Position numbers and translations under genes: made by a program. Positions 6,140-14,103 of a stretch of 14,157 nucleotides of DNA are shown in pieces (position 1 is the stretch's first letter; each line of letters starts with the position of its first letter). The stretch is from CAYVQF01 sp964454015 (GTDB lineage Bacteria; Myxococcota_A; Bradymonadia; UBA4248), in assembly GCA_964454015.1 (NCBI GenBank), contig CAYVQF010000092.1:1-14157 (forward strand). Direction: 5' to 3'. Under the pieces are notes generated by a model. It searched no databases and was not told the origin of the DNA. It saw only the letters and a list, made by a program, of their open reading frames with translations.

Positions 6140-7638
6140 CTCTCCGCTGGCACGTGCCACTCCGTACCATAGAGATCCTGGGTGACCAAACGATTGATCA
6201 GGGACAAGCGGCGGTAGATCATATTGGGCGCCAAGATCGAGGTGAAGCGCTCGCGAAAACCGAAGCCGGGACCACCGTTGCAGGTTCGCCGCGTCGCGTA
6301 GCGCAGGGCCCGGCGCAGCATCTCAGGCCAAGCGTAGACCTTGTTGACCAGGTCAGTGTAGGCCTCTTCGAGGGCAAGGCCGCTCATGTGCTGCGGTTGC
6401 ATGACCACACTCGTGATGTCGTAACGCGACCAATCTGTGGTCAACAGTCTCCCAGCGGCCGCCATGCGTTGGTGCAGCAGCGTACCTGGATAGGGTGTCA
6501 GAAGACTGATCTGGGGCACGTCGATGTAGGCGCGGATGAAGCGCCAAGTCTCGTCAAAGACACCAGGGCCGTCGTCGTCCAAGCCCATGATGAAGCAACC
6601 TATGAGGCCGATTCCATGGGCATGGAGGCGCTCGATGGGGGCCACGTAGTCCGTGTTATTGGCGTACTTGCCAATCTTTTTGAGGTTAACCCGGTTGATA
6701 CTTTCCAGTCCCACCAAGAGGAGGTGGCATCCCGACTCAGCCATAGACGCGACCAGTTCTGGATCATTGCCTGCGCCGATCTCACCTTGGCCCACCCAGT
6801 GGATACCGAGGGGAGCGATGGATGCAAAGAGTGAGCGCGCATAGGTCGTATCAATGCGACCATGTAAGTGGTCGCTATCGGAGACGATGTTGTTGTCGGT
6901 AAAGAAGACCGTTTTATCGGGTGTTAGAATCCCCTTCTCTTGCAGGGTCTGTATTTCGTCGACGATTTCCGTCACGGGCCGGTGTCGCCGCTTCGCCCCC
7001 TGAAAACGGGTTGTGGAGCAGAAGTGACAAGCGTTACGGCATCCGCGACTGGTTTGAACGGGAACGATCCAGGGGCAGTAGTCACCATTCCTGGCGAGAT
7101 CCCAGCGTGGCACGAGCAATCCGGCCAGGTCAGGACACAGCTTGCCGTCGTAACGATCCTTCAACGTGCCTGCAGTGAAATCGCGTAGGAGCAAGGGTAG
7201 GCTGCCCTCCGCTTCTCCAACGACGATGGCTGTCGCGTGCTGACTCGCTTCGTTGGGCAGAGAGGAGGCATGGATGCCGCCAATGACCGTGGTGACCCCC
7301 TTGGCCCGCAAGGCGTCTGAGACACGATAGGTCTCCAAGGCGTTGCTCGTGCCCGCGGTAAACAACACCAAATCGACGTCATGGAGGGCCAGGTTCTCAG
7401 CCTTCTCGTCAACGGTAAAGATGCGGAGCGGCACACCGGCCTTTGTCGCATAGTCGGCGCACAAGGCTGCCAGATAGGGCAAGGTCAACTGCGGCATGAA
7501 GGCCATTCCTTCAGTCGCTTCGATGTGAGCCGCCATCGCCTTTGCTCCAAGTCTACGGAGTCCTTTTCGCAGTAATGGTGGCGTTCTCCACTCGAGATCG
7601 CTGGCGCTTCTCACTTTGACAATAGCGATGGTGGACAT
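6127..7638 (-). CDS. Radical SAM protein with B12-binding-like domain
   Basis: From ATG 7638 the protein has 503 residues. The N-terminal half resembles a cobalamin-binding Rossmann domain (DVDLVLFTAGT, VVGEAE) but lacks the DxHxxG motif that supplies the cobalt-ligating histidine. The radical SAM core follows with C200-x3-C204-x2-C207 (GCRNACHFCS), binding the 4Fe-4S cluster that cleaves S-adenosylmethionine, and a downstream barrel (FFTDNNI, GLESINR, GCFIMGLDDDG). The C-terminus (LLTPYPGTLLHQRM, DWSRYDI) resembles the DUF4070-type extension found in BchE/HpnJ-like proteins. The reaction cannot be read from the sequence. The frame extends to GTG 7716, but ATG 7638 has GAGG six bases upstream and begins the family-like part. 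It is the last gene of the minus-strand run, 123 bp after the response regulator. Confidence 0.88.
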   Translation of the reverse strand: MSTIAIVKVRSASDLEWRTPPLLRKGLRRLGAKAMAAHIEATEGMAFMPQLTLPYLAALCADYATKAGVPLRIFTVDEKAENLALHDVDLVLFTAGTSNALETYRVSDALRAKGVTTVIGGIHASSLPNEASQHATAIVVGEAEGSLPLLLRDFTAGTLKDRYDGKLCPDLAGLLVPRWDLARNGDYCPWIVPVQTSRGCRNACHFCSTTRFQGAKRRHRPVTEIVDEIQTLQEKGILTPDKTVFFTDNNIVSDSDHLHGRIDTTYARSLFASIAPLGIHWVGQGEIGAGNDPELVASMAESGCHLLLVGLESINRVNLKKIGKYANNTDYVAPIERLHAHGIGLIGCFIMGLDDDGPGVFDETWRFIRAYIDVPQISLLTPYPGTLLHQRMAAAGRLLTTDWSRYDITSVVMQPQHMSGLALEEAYTDLVNKVYAWPEMLRRALRYATRRTCNGGPGFGFRERFTSILAPNMIYRRLSLINRLVTQDLYGTEWHVPAESQAA

Positions 7639-7761
7639 GGGGGACCTCAGCAAAGCACGGGACGCGTGACCTTCCCCAAGCACGGCGTGGTTGTAGAAGA
7701 TGTCAGCGCGTCTCACCGTGCGAGGCTCCCTTCAATGTAGAGAAGCCATGTCACCTTCTTG

Positions 7762-8475
7762 TCACGAGTGGGTCGCTATTTCGTTAAAGCGGTAGCCCAC
7801 CCCGTGCACGGTCTCGAAGTAGGTCGGCTGTCCTGGACAAGGCTCCAGTTTCGCTCGCAGGCTGCGCACGAAGTTGTCAACGGTGCGCGCTGTCCCCTCG
7901 TAGTCGTAGCCCCAGACCTGCGCCAACAGTTGTTCGCGCTCAAAGACCCGTCCGGGGTGGCGGAGCAGGAAGACCAAGAGCTCAAACTCCTTGGGAGTCA
8001 ATCTGACATCCCTCCCTTGCCTGATGATTCTCCGCTGTTTGAGGTAGACCTCGACGTCAGCGAAGCGAAGCACCTGCTCGATTTGCGCCAACCGAGCTTG
8101 ACGCGGACGCCGCAGCGCCGCCTCGACCCTGGCCAGCAACTCCCTGAGGGCAAAGGGTTTGGCAATGTAATCATCGGCACCCATTCGCAATCCCTGCACC
8201 TTGTCTTCTTCGAGACCACGTGCGGAGAGAATGAGGACCTGCGCCTCCATGGCAGCGCGACGCAGCGCTTGTAAAACCTCCAGTCCACTGAAATCAGGCA
8301 ACATGAGGTCGAGGACGATGAGGTCGGGGCGTTGGGACATCGCCAGCTCCAGGCCCTGCTCGCCATTCAAGGCCACCAAGACCTCGTAGCCTTCGTAGCG
8401 GAGGTTGTGGGCCAATCCTTTGGCGAGGCTGAGGTCATCCTCCACGATGAGAATCTTTTCGTTTCTGACTTGCAT
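7762..8475 (-). CDS. OmpR/PhoB-family response regulator
   Basis: A 237-residue transcription regulator. The receiver domain (about 6-122) has the acidic pocket D13-D14, phosphoacceptor D56 (VLDLMLP), S84 and K106 (AKPF), all intact. A winged-helix DNA-binding domain fills about 140-230, with the typical LTPKEFELLVFLLRHPGRVF and TVDNFVRSLRAKLE segments and the terminal hairpin VHGVGYRF. The open frame runs back to 8676, but the ATG at 8475, ten bases after the kinase stop, gives the usual family length. The upstream extension reads through the kinase's 3' end and has no family character. It is the cognate partner of the preceding kinase. Its targets are unknown; autoregulation of this operon is a reasonable guess. 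Confidence 0.93.
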   Translation of the reverse strand: MQVRNEKILIVEDDLSLAKGLAHNLRYEGYEVLVALNGEQGLELAMSQRPDLIVLDLMLPDFSGLEVLQALRRAAMEAQVLILSARGLEEDKVQGLRMGADDYIAKPFALRELLARVEAALRRPRQARLAQIEQVLRFADVEVYLKQRRIIRQGRDVRLTPKEFELLVFLLRHPGRVFEREQLLAQVWGYDYEGTARTVDNFVRSLRAKLEPCPGQPTYFETVHGVGYRFNEIATHS

Positions 8476-8485
8476 TCGCCACTCG

Positions 8486-9442
8486 TCATCGCGCTGGCAA
8501 CCAGAGGGTGAAGATCGCGCCGCGCTCAGGACCGTTCTTGACAGCCACCCTGCCCCCAGCGCGGTCAGCATATTCTTGGACGATGGCCAAACCCAAACCG
8601 AAACCGGGAATCCCGGAAGTCGTGGTCGATGTACCGCGCTCAAAGCGCCGAAAAATTCGCTTGTGATCTGCCTCACTCACCCCAGGTCCTTCGTCGCGCA
8701 CGTCGATGGCCACCCCACCGTTGTCGCCTCTCACCGTGACGACCACGACCCCCTCTCCACCATGGCTCAAGGCATTTTGCAACAAGTTCTGCAACGCCGA
8801 GACAAAGGAATCCCTCGCGACATGAACCCGTGGCAACGCCGGCTCTGCGACGAGATAGATCCGGTCCACGTAATCGGCGTGCCGTTTGAAAGGCTCCAGG
8901 ACTTCTTCCACCAGCGCAGGCAAAGCCAGGGAGGAGAGACCCTCCACAGGCTGACTCTGGCGCTGAAAACCTAAGATCTGAGCGACCAGCGTGTGTAGCC
9001 TTTCGGTCTCGCGCTCGAGGGCCGACACACAGCCGTCGCGCTCTTCCTCACTGCGGAAGCGACCCATGCTCAACGTCTCGACATACATTTTGATCGATGA
9101 GAGGGGTGTTCGCAACTCATGGGAGACCTGGGCGATGAAATCACTCTGGGAGCGGTTGAGGCGGTTCTGCCGCACCAGTAGCACCAAGGTCAAGATCGCG
9201 CCGGTCAAGGCAAAGACACTGAAGACCAAGGTCAGTACCCCGAGGGCGATATCACCCGCTGCATCCCACAGCGCCAAGGTCGTAATGCCCACCACCATGG
9301 TCGCCAAGGCCGGCAAGAGCACGGCACCAAAAAGCAACCAAGGAATGCTCCGGTAGATCTTCAACCGCAAGCGCATGCCACGCTTGTCCATCTTCACCTC
9401 GCGTGTTTCACGTGAAACGTCGGCTGCCCCCGGGTCACTCAT
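8486..9442 (-). CDS. Membrane sensor histidine kinase with very short external loop
   Basis: A 318-residue kinase. Two membrane segments (about 34-57 and 64-90) are joined by only six or so residues, so there is no periplasmic sensor domain and sensing probably occurs in the membrane or through a partner. The dimerisation/phosphoacceptor domain has H108 (VSHELRTPLSS). The ATPase domain has N223 (NLLQNALSH), D250 (RDEGPGV) and the GFGLGL loop at 280-285. The ATG at 9442 overlaps the lipoprotein stop (ATGA). An alternative ATG at 9391 has an excellent GAGG five bases upstream and would start the protein as MDKRGMRLRL just before the first membrane helix. If that is the real start, the parS site at 9404-9419 lies between genes instead of inside this one. 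The order lipoprotein-kinase-regulator suggests the lipoprotein as a possible input. Confidence 0.92.
   Translation of the reverse strand: MSDPGAADVSRETREVKMDKRGMRLRLKIYRSIPWLLFGAVLLPALATMVVGITTLALWDAAGDIALGVLTLVFSVFALTGAILTLVLLVRQNRLNRSQSDFIAQVSHELRTPLSSIKMYVETLSMGRFRSEEERDGCVSALERETERLHTLVAQILGFQRQSQPVEGLSSLALPALVEEVLEPFKRHADYVDRIYLVAEPALPRVHVARDSFVSALQNLLQNALSHGGEGVVVVTVRGDNGGVAIDVRDEGPGVSEADHKRIFRRFERGTSTTTSGIPGFGLGLAIVQEYADRAGGRVAVKNGPERGAIFTLWLPAR
9404..9419. promoter_or_regulatory. parS: parS centromere site (ParB binding)
   Basis: TGTTTCACGTGAAACG matches the widely conserved bacterial parS consensus (TGTTTCACGTGAAACA) at 15 of 16 bases. The inner 14 bases (9405-9418) form a perfect palindrome. 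ParB loads here and spreads to organise and segregate the replication origin region. In the minus-strand kinase frame it encodes residues V9-T13 (VSRET). A specific 14-mer is expected by chance roughly once per 270 million positions, so coincidence is unlikely. No ParA or ParB gene lies in the window. Confidence 0.85.
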
Positions 9443-11664
9443 GGACCCCCTAAAGACACATCGCGCACATAGGGCCGCGCTTGCTTGAGGACAATATGCC
9501 TGTCACGCGTTCCCTTTATCTCGACATCCAAGCTCAGGGGACGCAACTCGGGATAGACCTCCGCAGCGAAAGCGTCCTGGATAGTGAAGAGCAAACGCGC
9601 TAGGGCCACGGCCTCATCTTCACGCCATAGGTTCCCCTCAACCAGAGATGAGTTGATCTGCACGTTCATCTCCACCGGCCCTTCTGCCCCGCGTCTGAAG
9701 GTCATGACCTCGGCCACGGCCGTCGGGTCAGCAGGTCGCACCACGCTCTCAGCGCCGTGCTGTGACACGACGCGGTAGAGCGGCTGCGCACTCTCATCCA
9801 ACTCGGTGATGGCCACGGCGTTCACCTCCTCCAGAACGAACGCAGGGTGGACGGCCAGCCCCATGAAGGCATCGGTGTGGGCGATCCCATAATAGGATCG
9901 CTCCACGAAGGCTCTGTCGTTCCACAGAGAGGCCCAGACCGCTCGCAGGGCATCCTCGATGGGACGGGAGCGCTCCAGGTCTCTCTCGATGTCATTGATG
10001 ATCTCGTCCAACCAATAACGTTCGGGGTGATTCTCACGCTCAATGAGGCGCAATGCCAAAGTCTCGCGGAGATGCTCCTCTTCGTTACCGTCGAGGCAAC
10101 GGGAAGGGCCTGGCATCTGCAGGTCATCTCCCAAACACCCGCTCCGGGAGTCGTAAAGGCCTGCACCCGTCAACGCCACCAGGTCCTCAACATTGGTACT
10201 CGAGCGGAAGCGCATTTTGGTGTGCGTTGCTTCCGCACCATAGCGCGCCTGCAGTGCCGCGACGATGGCCTGTCTCAGCGTTGGGTCCACAGGCGCCTGC
10301 CTGATGCGGTTGCGCAAGTCCTTCAACATGCTGCGCCGATAGGCGGCATCACTGTGCATCCTCGGTTCGTTGGCCAACCGTGTGATCATGGGCACGATGC
10401 CATTCTGGACGATGTGTTGGTGATACCATGCGAAGGGTATGCAGAAGCCATCCTGACGATGCTCAGGCTCGAGGATTCGGTAGAGATGGCCCAGGTTCTC
10501 CGCCTTGGCCCCACAGAAGCGCGCTGCATCTTCGGGCATCTCGCCGAAAGGATAGAGTTCTCGCACCTCGAGGTCGTATCGGGGCGTTGGCACCACGGGA
10601 CGCCTACTCTCCCAAAAAGCGGCGGCCTCAGCGTAGTCAGCCGCCCGCATCTCTACCCCATTTTCATCGGCCTGAAGTCGAACCAATTGCCCCGCCAAGG
10701 TCTGAACGACCGTTTGCGAATAGATCGACGGCAAAGCGGCATTGGGAATGCCCTTTTCCACCAGACGCAAGTTGACGTGACTCGCCGGGTTCTGCAGCTC
10801 CGCCGTCACCAATGCCGCCACAATGCCGATGTCGTTAGGAGCGCTCTGCGTGACCACCACGTCGCGGAGCCCATAGTCGCGCAGCCGCTCCCCCAAGGGA
10901 ATGACCTGGAGCGTGCCATAGGCAATCCCCTCGGAGTAGACCTCAAAGGGCACCCCTTGCGCCAAATCGCGCGGATAAACCACCGCTACCCCCTGGTCCG
11001 CGAGACGGTCCTGTAACGCCAAGGTCTGTTCCTGTTGCGGCGGCTCTGTTGGGAGAAATGCTAATAAATGCGATATATTTGGCATGCAGGACTTGAGCCG
11101 AGCGTCCACCTCCAAGAGATGGGCGAAGAGGGCCTCCGGTCCGCCTTCACTTTCTCCGTATACGCTGTACGCAATGACACCAATGCCACCGCGCGGGTGG
11201 GGCACTTGTGACCAGAAGCGCACATCGCCAGCCCACCAGATGCGCGAAGGGTCGCGTAAAACCAGATCCGTATAAGCTTCAAAGGTCAGATCGGCATAAG
11301 CCTCGAAAGTGCGCAGAAAGGTGAAGTGCCAGACATGGAGGTTCATGTTTTGAAAAGTACAAGCCGCGGTCAAAGGCGGCCACTGGCTGCGACCATCGAC
11401 CGCGGCCAGGTATTTCACCGCTCCCCCAGCAACACCCAAACGCCACAGATCCGACAAGCCATTTAAATTATTGAGATATAGAATCTTTTCCTCTTCTCCA
11501 CCATCGGCATCATCGCTGTCTAGGTGCTGATCGAGGTCTTCGCTGTCTCCAAGTTCAAGGTCAATGTCGGGTTCATGGGCCCTTTCCGGGTCCCCGTTAC
11601 AGGCCCAAGCAAGCAGCGCCACGGAGATCAAGCCAAGCACTTTCTCTTTCATGCGTACGCGCAT
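9439..11664 (-). CDS. Lipoprotein with PEP/pyruvate-binding (PPDK_N-type) domain
   Basis: A predicted 741-residue envelope lipoprotein. A signal peptide ends in LAWAC (Cys22), then comes a very acidic linker (about 32-59). Residues about 60-230 form an unrecognised domain. A segment at about 285-310 (H296 in ASHVNLR, then GIPNA) resembles the phosphohistidine swivel region of dikinases such as glucan water dikinase. The C-terminal part carries the PEP/pyruvate-binding ATP-grasp signature (RFRSSTNVEDL, with R487, N491 and E493, then GAGLYDS) and its usual end, DVEIKG...VLKQARPY. Such enzymes transfer phosphate from ATP or PEP through the histidine. Finding the domain behind a lipidation signal is odd because ATP is scarce outside the cytoplasm, so a binding or sensing role is possible. 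GGGAG lies six bases before ATG 11664; ATG 11652 is an alternative. Its stop overlaps the kinase start, so the two are coupled. Confidence 0.85.
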   Translation of the reverse strand: MRVRMKEKVLGLISVALLAWACNGDPERAHEPDIDLELGDSEDLDQHLDSDDADGGEEEKILYLNNLNGLSDLWRLGVAGGAVKYLAAVDGRSQWPPLTAACTFQNMNLHVWHFTFLRTFEAYADLTFEAYTDLVLRDPSRIWWAGDVRFWSQVPHPRGGIGVIAYSVYGESEGGPEALFAHLLEVDARLKSCMPNISHLLAFLPTEPPQQEQTLALQDRLADQGVAVVYPRDLAQGVPFEVYSEGIAYGTLQVIPLGERLRDYGLRDVVVTQSAPNDIGIVAALVTAELQNPASHVNLRLVEKGIPNAALPSIYSQTVVQTLAGQLVRLQADENGVEMRAADYAEAAAFWESRRPVVPTPRYDLEVRELYPFGEMPEDAARFCGAKAENLGHLYRILEPEHRQDGFCIPFAWYHQHIVQNGIVPMITRLANEPRMHSDAAYRRSMLKDLRNRIRQAPVDPTLRQAIVAALQARYGAEATHTKMRFRSSTNVEDLVALTGAGLYDSRSGCLGDDLQMPGPSRCLDGNEEEHLRETLALRLIERENHPERYWLDEIINDIERDLERSRPIEDALRAVWASLWNDRAFVERSYYGIAHTDAFMGLAVHPAFVLEEVNAVAITELDESAQPLYRVVSQHGAESVVRPADPTAVAEVMTFRRGAEGPVEMNVQINSSLVEGNLWREDEAVALARLLFTIQDAFAAEVYPELRPLSLDVEIKGTRDRHIVLKQARPYVRDVSLGGP
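11263..11310 (-). repeat. Imperfect 24-bp in-frame tandem duplication
   Basis: Two adjacent 24-base units (11263-11286 and 11287-11310) encode TFEAYADL and TFEAYTDL in the lipoprotein's N-terminal domain. The units differ at several silent and one replacement position, so the duplication is old or maintained. Confidence 0.6.
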
Positions 11665-11818
11665 CTCATCTCCCGCTCATGGCGCCTCAACAAGACCTGA
11701 GAACGGCACGGGGTTCTCGTGCCCACCATCACTTATCCCTCTGCTCAACCTAGGCGCCAAGACCACTGGTTGTCCAACTCGGCCGGGTACTTTCTTTGTT
11801 CCTGCGTTGTTAGCGCAG
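11665..11818. other. 154-bp gap between the ArsA pair and the lipoprotein operon
   Basis: No open frame is convincing here. Two short inverted repeats are visible: CTGCG/CGCAG around 11802-11818, just past the ArsA-like stop, and GAGAAC (11699-11704) with GTTCTC (11713-11718). Neither has a T-tract, so I do not call a terminator. The gap is the natural place for a promoter of the lipoprotein-kinase-regulator operon, but no convincing minus-strand -35/-10 pair was found. Confidence 0.35.
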
Positions 11819-13066
11819 CTAAAGCCGTCCTAGCGTGCGCTCGGCAGCGCTGCGCGCCCCCAGAGGCTCGAAGATTTCCCGCCTGATTTTGTTCAGCCCA
11901 GCAAAAGAGTGGATGTCACTGGAGAAGAAGGGTGCGCCATAGATGGGGGTGCGGCCGTTGATCGCTTGGTCCAGCCATCGCAACATTTTGGCGTCGCGTT
12001 CGGCGAGGACATGAAAATCGCGTGCGTTCTCGAGCAAGTGCTCGGCGAGTCCGGCCAGCTCCTGCCCGTTGTGATGATCACCGAGTTCTCGTCCGATTTT
12101 CTTGACGAGTCTCTTCTCCACCTCACGGGGATCCGAAGCCAAGACCGGCTGGGGCACAAAGGCCTGATGCACCCGATTTACGACGATCCCTGCGATGGGC
12201 AAGGCCGCTTCCTCAAGACGTTGGTGGATGTACTTCGCCTCATGGAGGCTCACGGGATCAGAGGCCGAGATAATCAAAAAGGCTGCGTCATCGCTGCCTA
12301 ATATGCGCTGGACTTCCTTTGCGCGTTCTTTGAAGCCCTCCCACAGCCCACCAAAGGACTCGACAAAGGCACCAAACTCATCGATGAATGCGGCCCCTAT
12401 GAACACGGACAACACCTTGATGAGATAGCCTGCTCCCAGACGAAGCAAGCCCAAGCTGAACTTCGGCGATTCTTTGCCTCGACTCGCCAGCCAGCGAAAG
12501 GCGCCACTCTCGATGGCCCGAATCATCCGTTGTGGCGCCTCAATGAAATCGAGGGCATACGCAGTCGGCGCGGTGTCGACGACGATGAGATCGTATTCGT
12601 TGGCACAGTAGAGTTCATGGAGGCGTTCCATGGCGGAGTACTCTTGAGCGCCCGCCAGGGACGATGAAAAGTAGTTATAGAAACGGTTGTTAAGAATTTT
12701 CTTTCGTTGTTCTAGGTCATCGGTATATCGCGCCACCATCCTGTCGAATGCATTCTTCATGTCGAGCATCATGGCCGACATAGGGGCCAAGGGTTCTAAG
12801 CCGACACTGCGGAACCTTTCTGGGTCAATGAACTTCGCCTCATCTTCTAGGCTGGCGACACCCAGAGAGTTAGCCAATCGCCGCGCCGGATCGACCGTAC
12901 AGACGATGGATTTCCTGCCGAGGAGCGCGCCCTGTATGGCCAGAACGGCGCTGGTCGTGGTTTTCCCGACCCCGCCAGAACCGACACAGATGAGGATTCG
13001 CTTTTCTTTCAGGCATGCGTTGAGACTGGCAGAGTTGTTATCGGTTCCTGGATCATCCTTCCGCAT
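11819..13066 (-). CDS. ArsA/GET3-family ATPase, second of a pair
   Basis: A 415-residue P-loop ATPase of the anion-transporting/tail-anchor targeting (ArsA/GET3) superfamily. The Walker A is GSGGVGKTT at 29-37, with Ser30 in place of the signature lysine of the deviant Walker A motif. Switch II is DTAPTAYALDF, and a hydrophobic stretch (LLRLGAGYLIKVLSVFIGAA) lies in the middle, where GET3-like proteins form client-binding helices. Loss of the signature lysine suggests that it depends on its partner for intersubunit ATP hydrolysis; this is inference. The frame runs back to 13186, but ATG 13066 starts shortly before the ATPase core and overlaps the upstream gene by 14 bp, as expected for a coupled pair. 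The client (metalloid, membrane protein or other) cannot be told from the sequence. Confidence 0.88.
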   Translation of the reverse strand: MRKDDPGTDNNSASLNACLKEKRILICVGSGGVGKTTTSAVLAIQGALLGRKSIVCTVDPARRLANSLGVASLEDEAKFIDPERFRSVGLEPLAPMSAMMLDMKNAFDRMVARYTDDLEQRKKILNNRFYNYFSSSLAGAQEYSAMERLHELYCANEYDLIVVDTAPTAYALDFIEAPQRMIRAIESGAFRWLASRGKESPKFSLGLLRLGAGYLIKVLSVFIGAAFIDEFGAFVESFGGLWEGFKERAKEVQRILGSDDAAFLIISASDPVSLHEAKYIHQRLEEAALPIAGIVVNRVHQAFVPQPVLASDPREVEKRLVKKIGRELGDHHNGQELAGLAEHLLENARDFHVLAERDAKMLRWLDQAINGRTPIYGAPFFSSDIHSFAGLNKIRREIFEPLGARSAAERTLGRL

Positions 13067-14075
13067 GCTGTCGCTCTTGCCACATTGTTGTTTTCGCCCG
13101 CGTGAGGGTGAACTCAGCCACACGCTGAGCGATGTCGACGATGACGTCTTCTCTGATGTCCTCGCGAAAATAGAAGGGTATCTCAAGCGTTGGTAGTTGC
13201 AACACTTGGTCCAAACGCTGCACGTAGCTCTGCTGCAGTTGCCGCCTATCTAGGCGAAAACAAGCGGCTGTCGCCAAGCGTTCCAAGACATCGTCTTCTT
13301 CTTCCAAGAGGATCTGTATTCGCTGTACCAGAGCCTCTTGCCCAGCAAAGCGATTGGGAAAAAGGCCATTGATGCAAAGCGCAGCGACGGGAATACGCAT
13401 ACGTTTTTCCAACTCCATGCGGAGCTGGATGCTCTCATTGACGGGCATCTCTTCGGCCAAAGTCACCAGGACAACTGCTGTCCGGAGCGGGTCCTGGAGG
13501 AGGCGAACAGTGTCCTCGGCTTCGCGGTGAAAAGGTCCCGTGGGTACAGCATCGCGTACCACGAATGGCACTTGCAACAAAGTGAGGCTGTGTCCAGTCG
13601 CTGGCGGATCCAAGACGATGGTATCCCACAGAGCGCGCCCATCTTTGTCCCGTTCTCGTTCGTGGTTGAAAGCTTTCCCCAACCAGATGAGCTCGTTGAC
13701 CCCTGGTATGCCGTGGATGAGCTTCTGCACGAAGTCGTTCTCGAAGACCAACTTGTAGGCCGTTCGGCTCTTCAGTTTGAGGAGGGCATATTCCCGCATG
13801 CCTGAAGTCGTCGTCGGACGCACGGCATAGAGATTTTTCGCCAGCTCGACGATTTCCGTGCCAACCTGGGCATTGCCAAAAGGCAAGGGTCGGAGCTCCT
13901 GTCCGCCAAATTGGAAGAGCAATGTTTTGCGCCCACTCCGGGCAGCCGCGAGCGCGATGGACATGGCGATGGTGCTTTTTCCCACACCGCCTTTGCCGGC
14001 AACGATGACGAAACGGTGCGTGTGTATCTTGTTGGGTTGCATAGGAGCCATCGCTTTCTTGCCAGGCAGGAACAC
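13053..14075 (-). CDS. ArsA/GET3-family ATPase, first of a pair
   Basis: A 340-residue ATPase with the complete deviant Walker A motif AGKGGVGKST (signature K28, catalytic-loop K33) and switch II DPPATGHSLTLL. It is shorter than its partner and shows no comparable hydrophobic middle segment. The C-terminal part (about 255-325) is charged and helical. GTG 14075 was chosen because AGGAG lies about eight bases upstream; ATGs at residues 9 and 12 are alternatives. The stop lies inside the start of the second ATPase gene, so the two are probably made together and form a complex. Classical ArsA joins two such domains in one chain; here they are separate genes of unequal motif quality. The 5' leader begins directly beside the right-edge palindromic repeat. 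Confidence 0.9.
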   Translation of the reverse strand: MFLPGKKAMAPMQPNKIHTHRFVIVAGKGGVGKSTIAMSIALAAARSGRKTLLFQFGGQELRPLPFGNAQVGTEIVELAKNLYAVRPTTTSGMREYALLKLKSRTAYKLVFENDFVQKLIHGIPGVNELIWLGKAFNHERERDKDGRALWDTIVLDPPATGHSLTLLQVPFVVRDAVPTGPFHREAEDTVRLLQDPLRTAVVLVTLAEEMPVNESIQLRMELEKRMRIPVAALCINGLFPNRFAGQEALVQRIQILLEEEDDVLERLATAACFRLDRRQLQQSYVQRLDQVLQLPTLEIPFYFREDIREDVIVDIAQRVAEFTLTRAKTTMWQERQHAEG

Positions 14076-14103
14076 CTCACCTGCTCCTATCCTTTAATAC
14101 AGA

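Noticed and set aside
5911..6834. 307-residue plus-strand open frame
   Set aside because: It spans the end of the amidase and lies antisense to the radical SAM gene, has no domain character and the opposing frame has intact family motifs.
8476..8676. N-terminal extension of the response regulator
   Set aside because: The extension overlaps the kinase's 3' end in another frame and makes the regulator far longer than the OmpR/PhoB norm; ATG 8475 fits.
9847..11016. 389-residue plus-strand open frame
   Set aside because: It is antisense to the PEP-domain lipoprotein, whose frame has clear motifs; long antisense frames are common in GC-rich DNA.
11699..11718. Terminator between the ArsA pair and the lipoprotein gene
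   Set aside because: The 6-bp inverted repeat GAGAAC/GTTCTC has no T-tract on either strand.
13067..13186. N-terminal extension of the second ArsA-like ATPase
   Set aside because: It reads Ser/Arg-rich sequence inside the upstream ATPase gene; ATG 13066 starts just before the P-loop region.
11819..14075. Arsenic resistance operon
   Set aside because: No arsB, arsC, arsD or arsR is nearby, and the ArsA fold also serves protein targeting and other roles.
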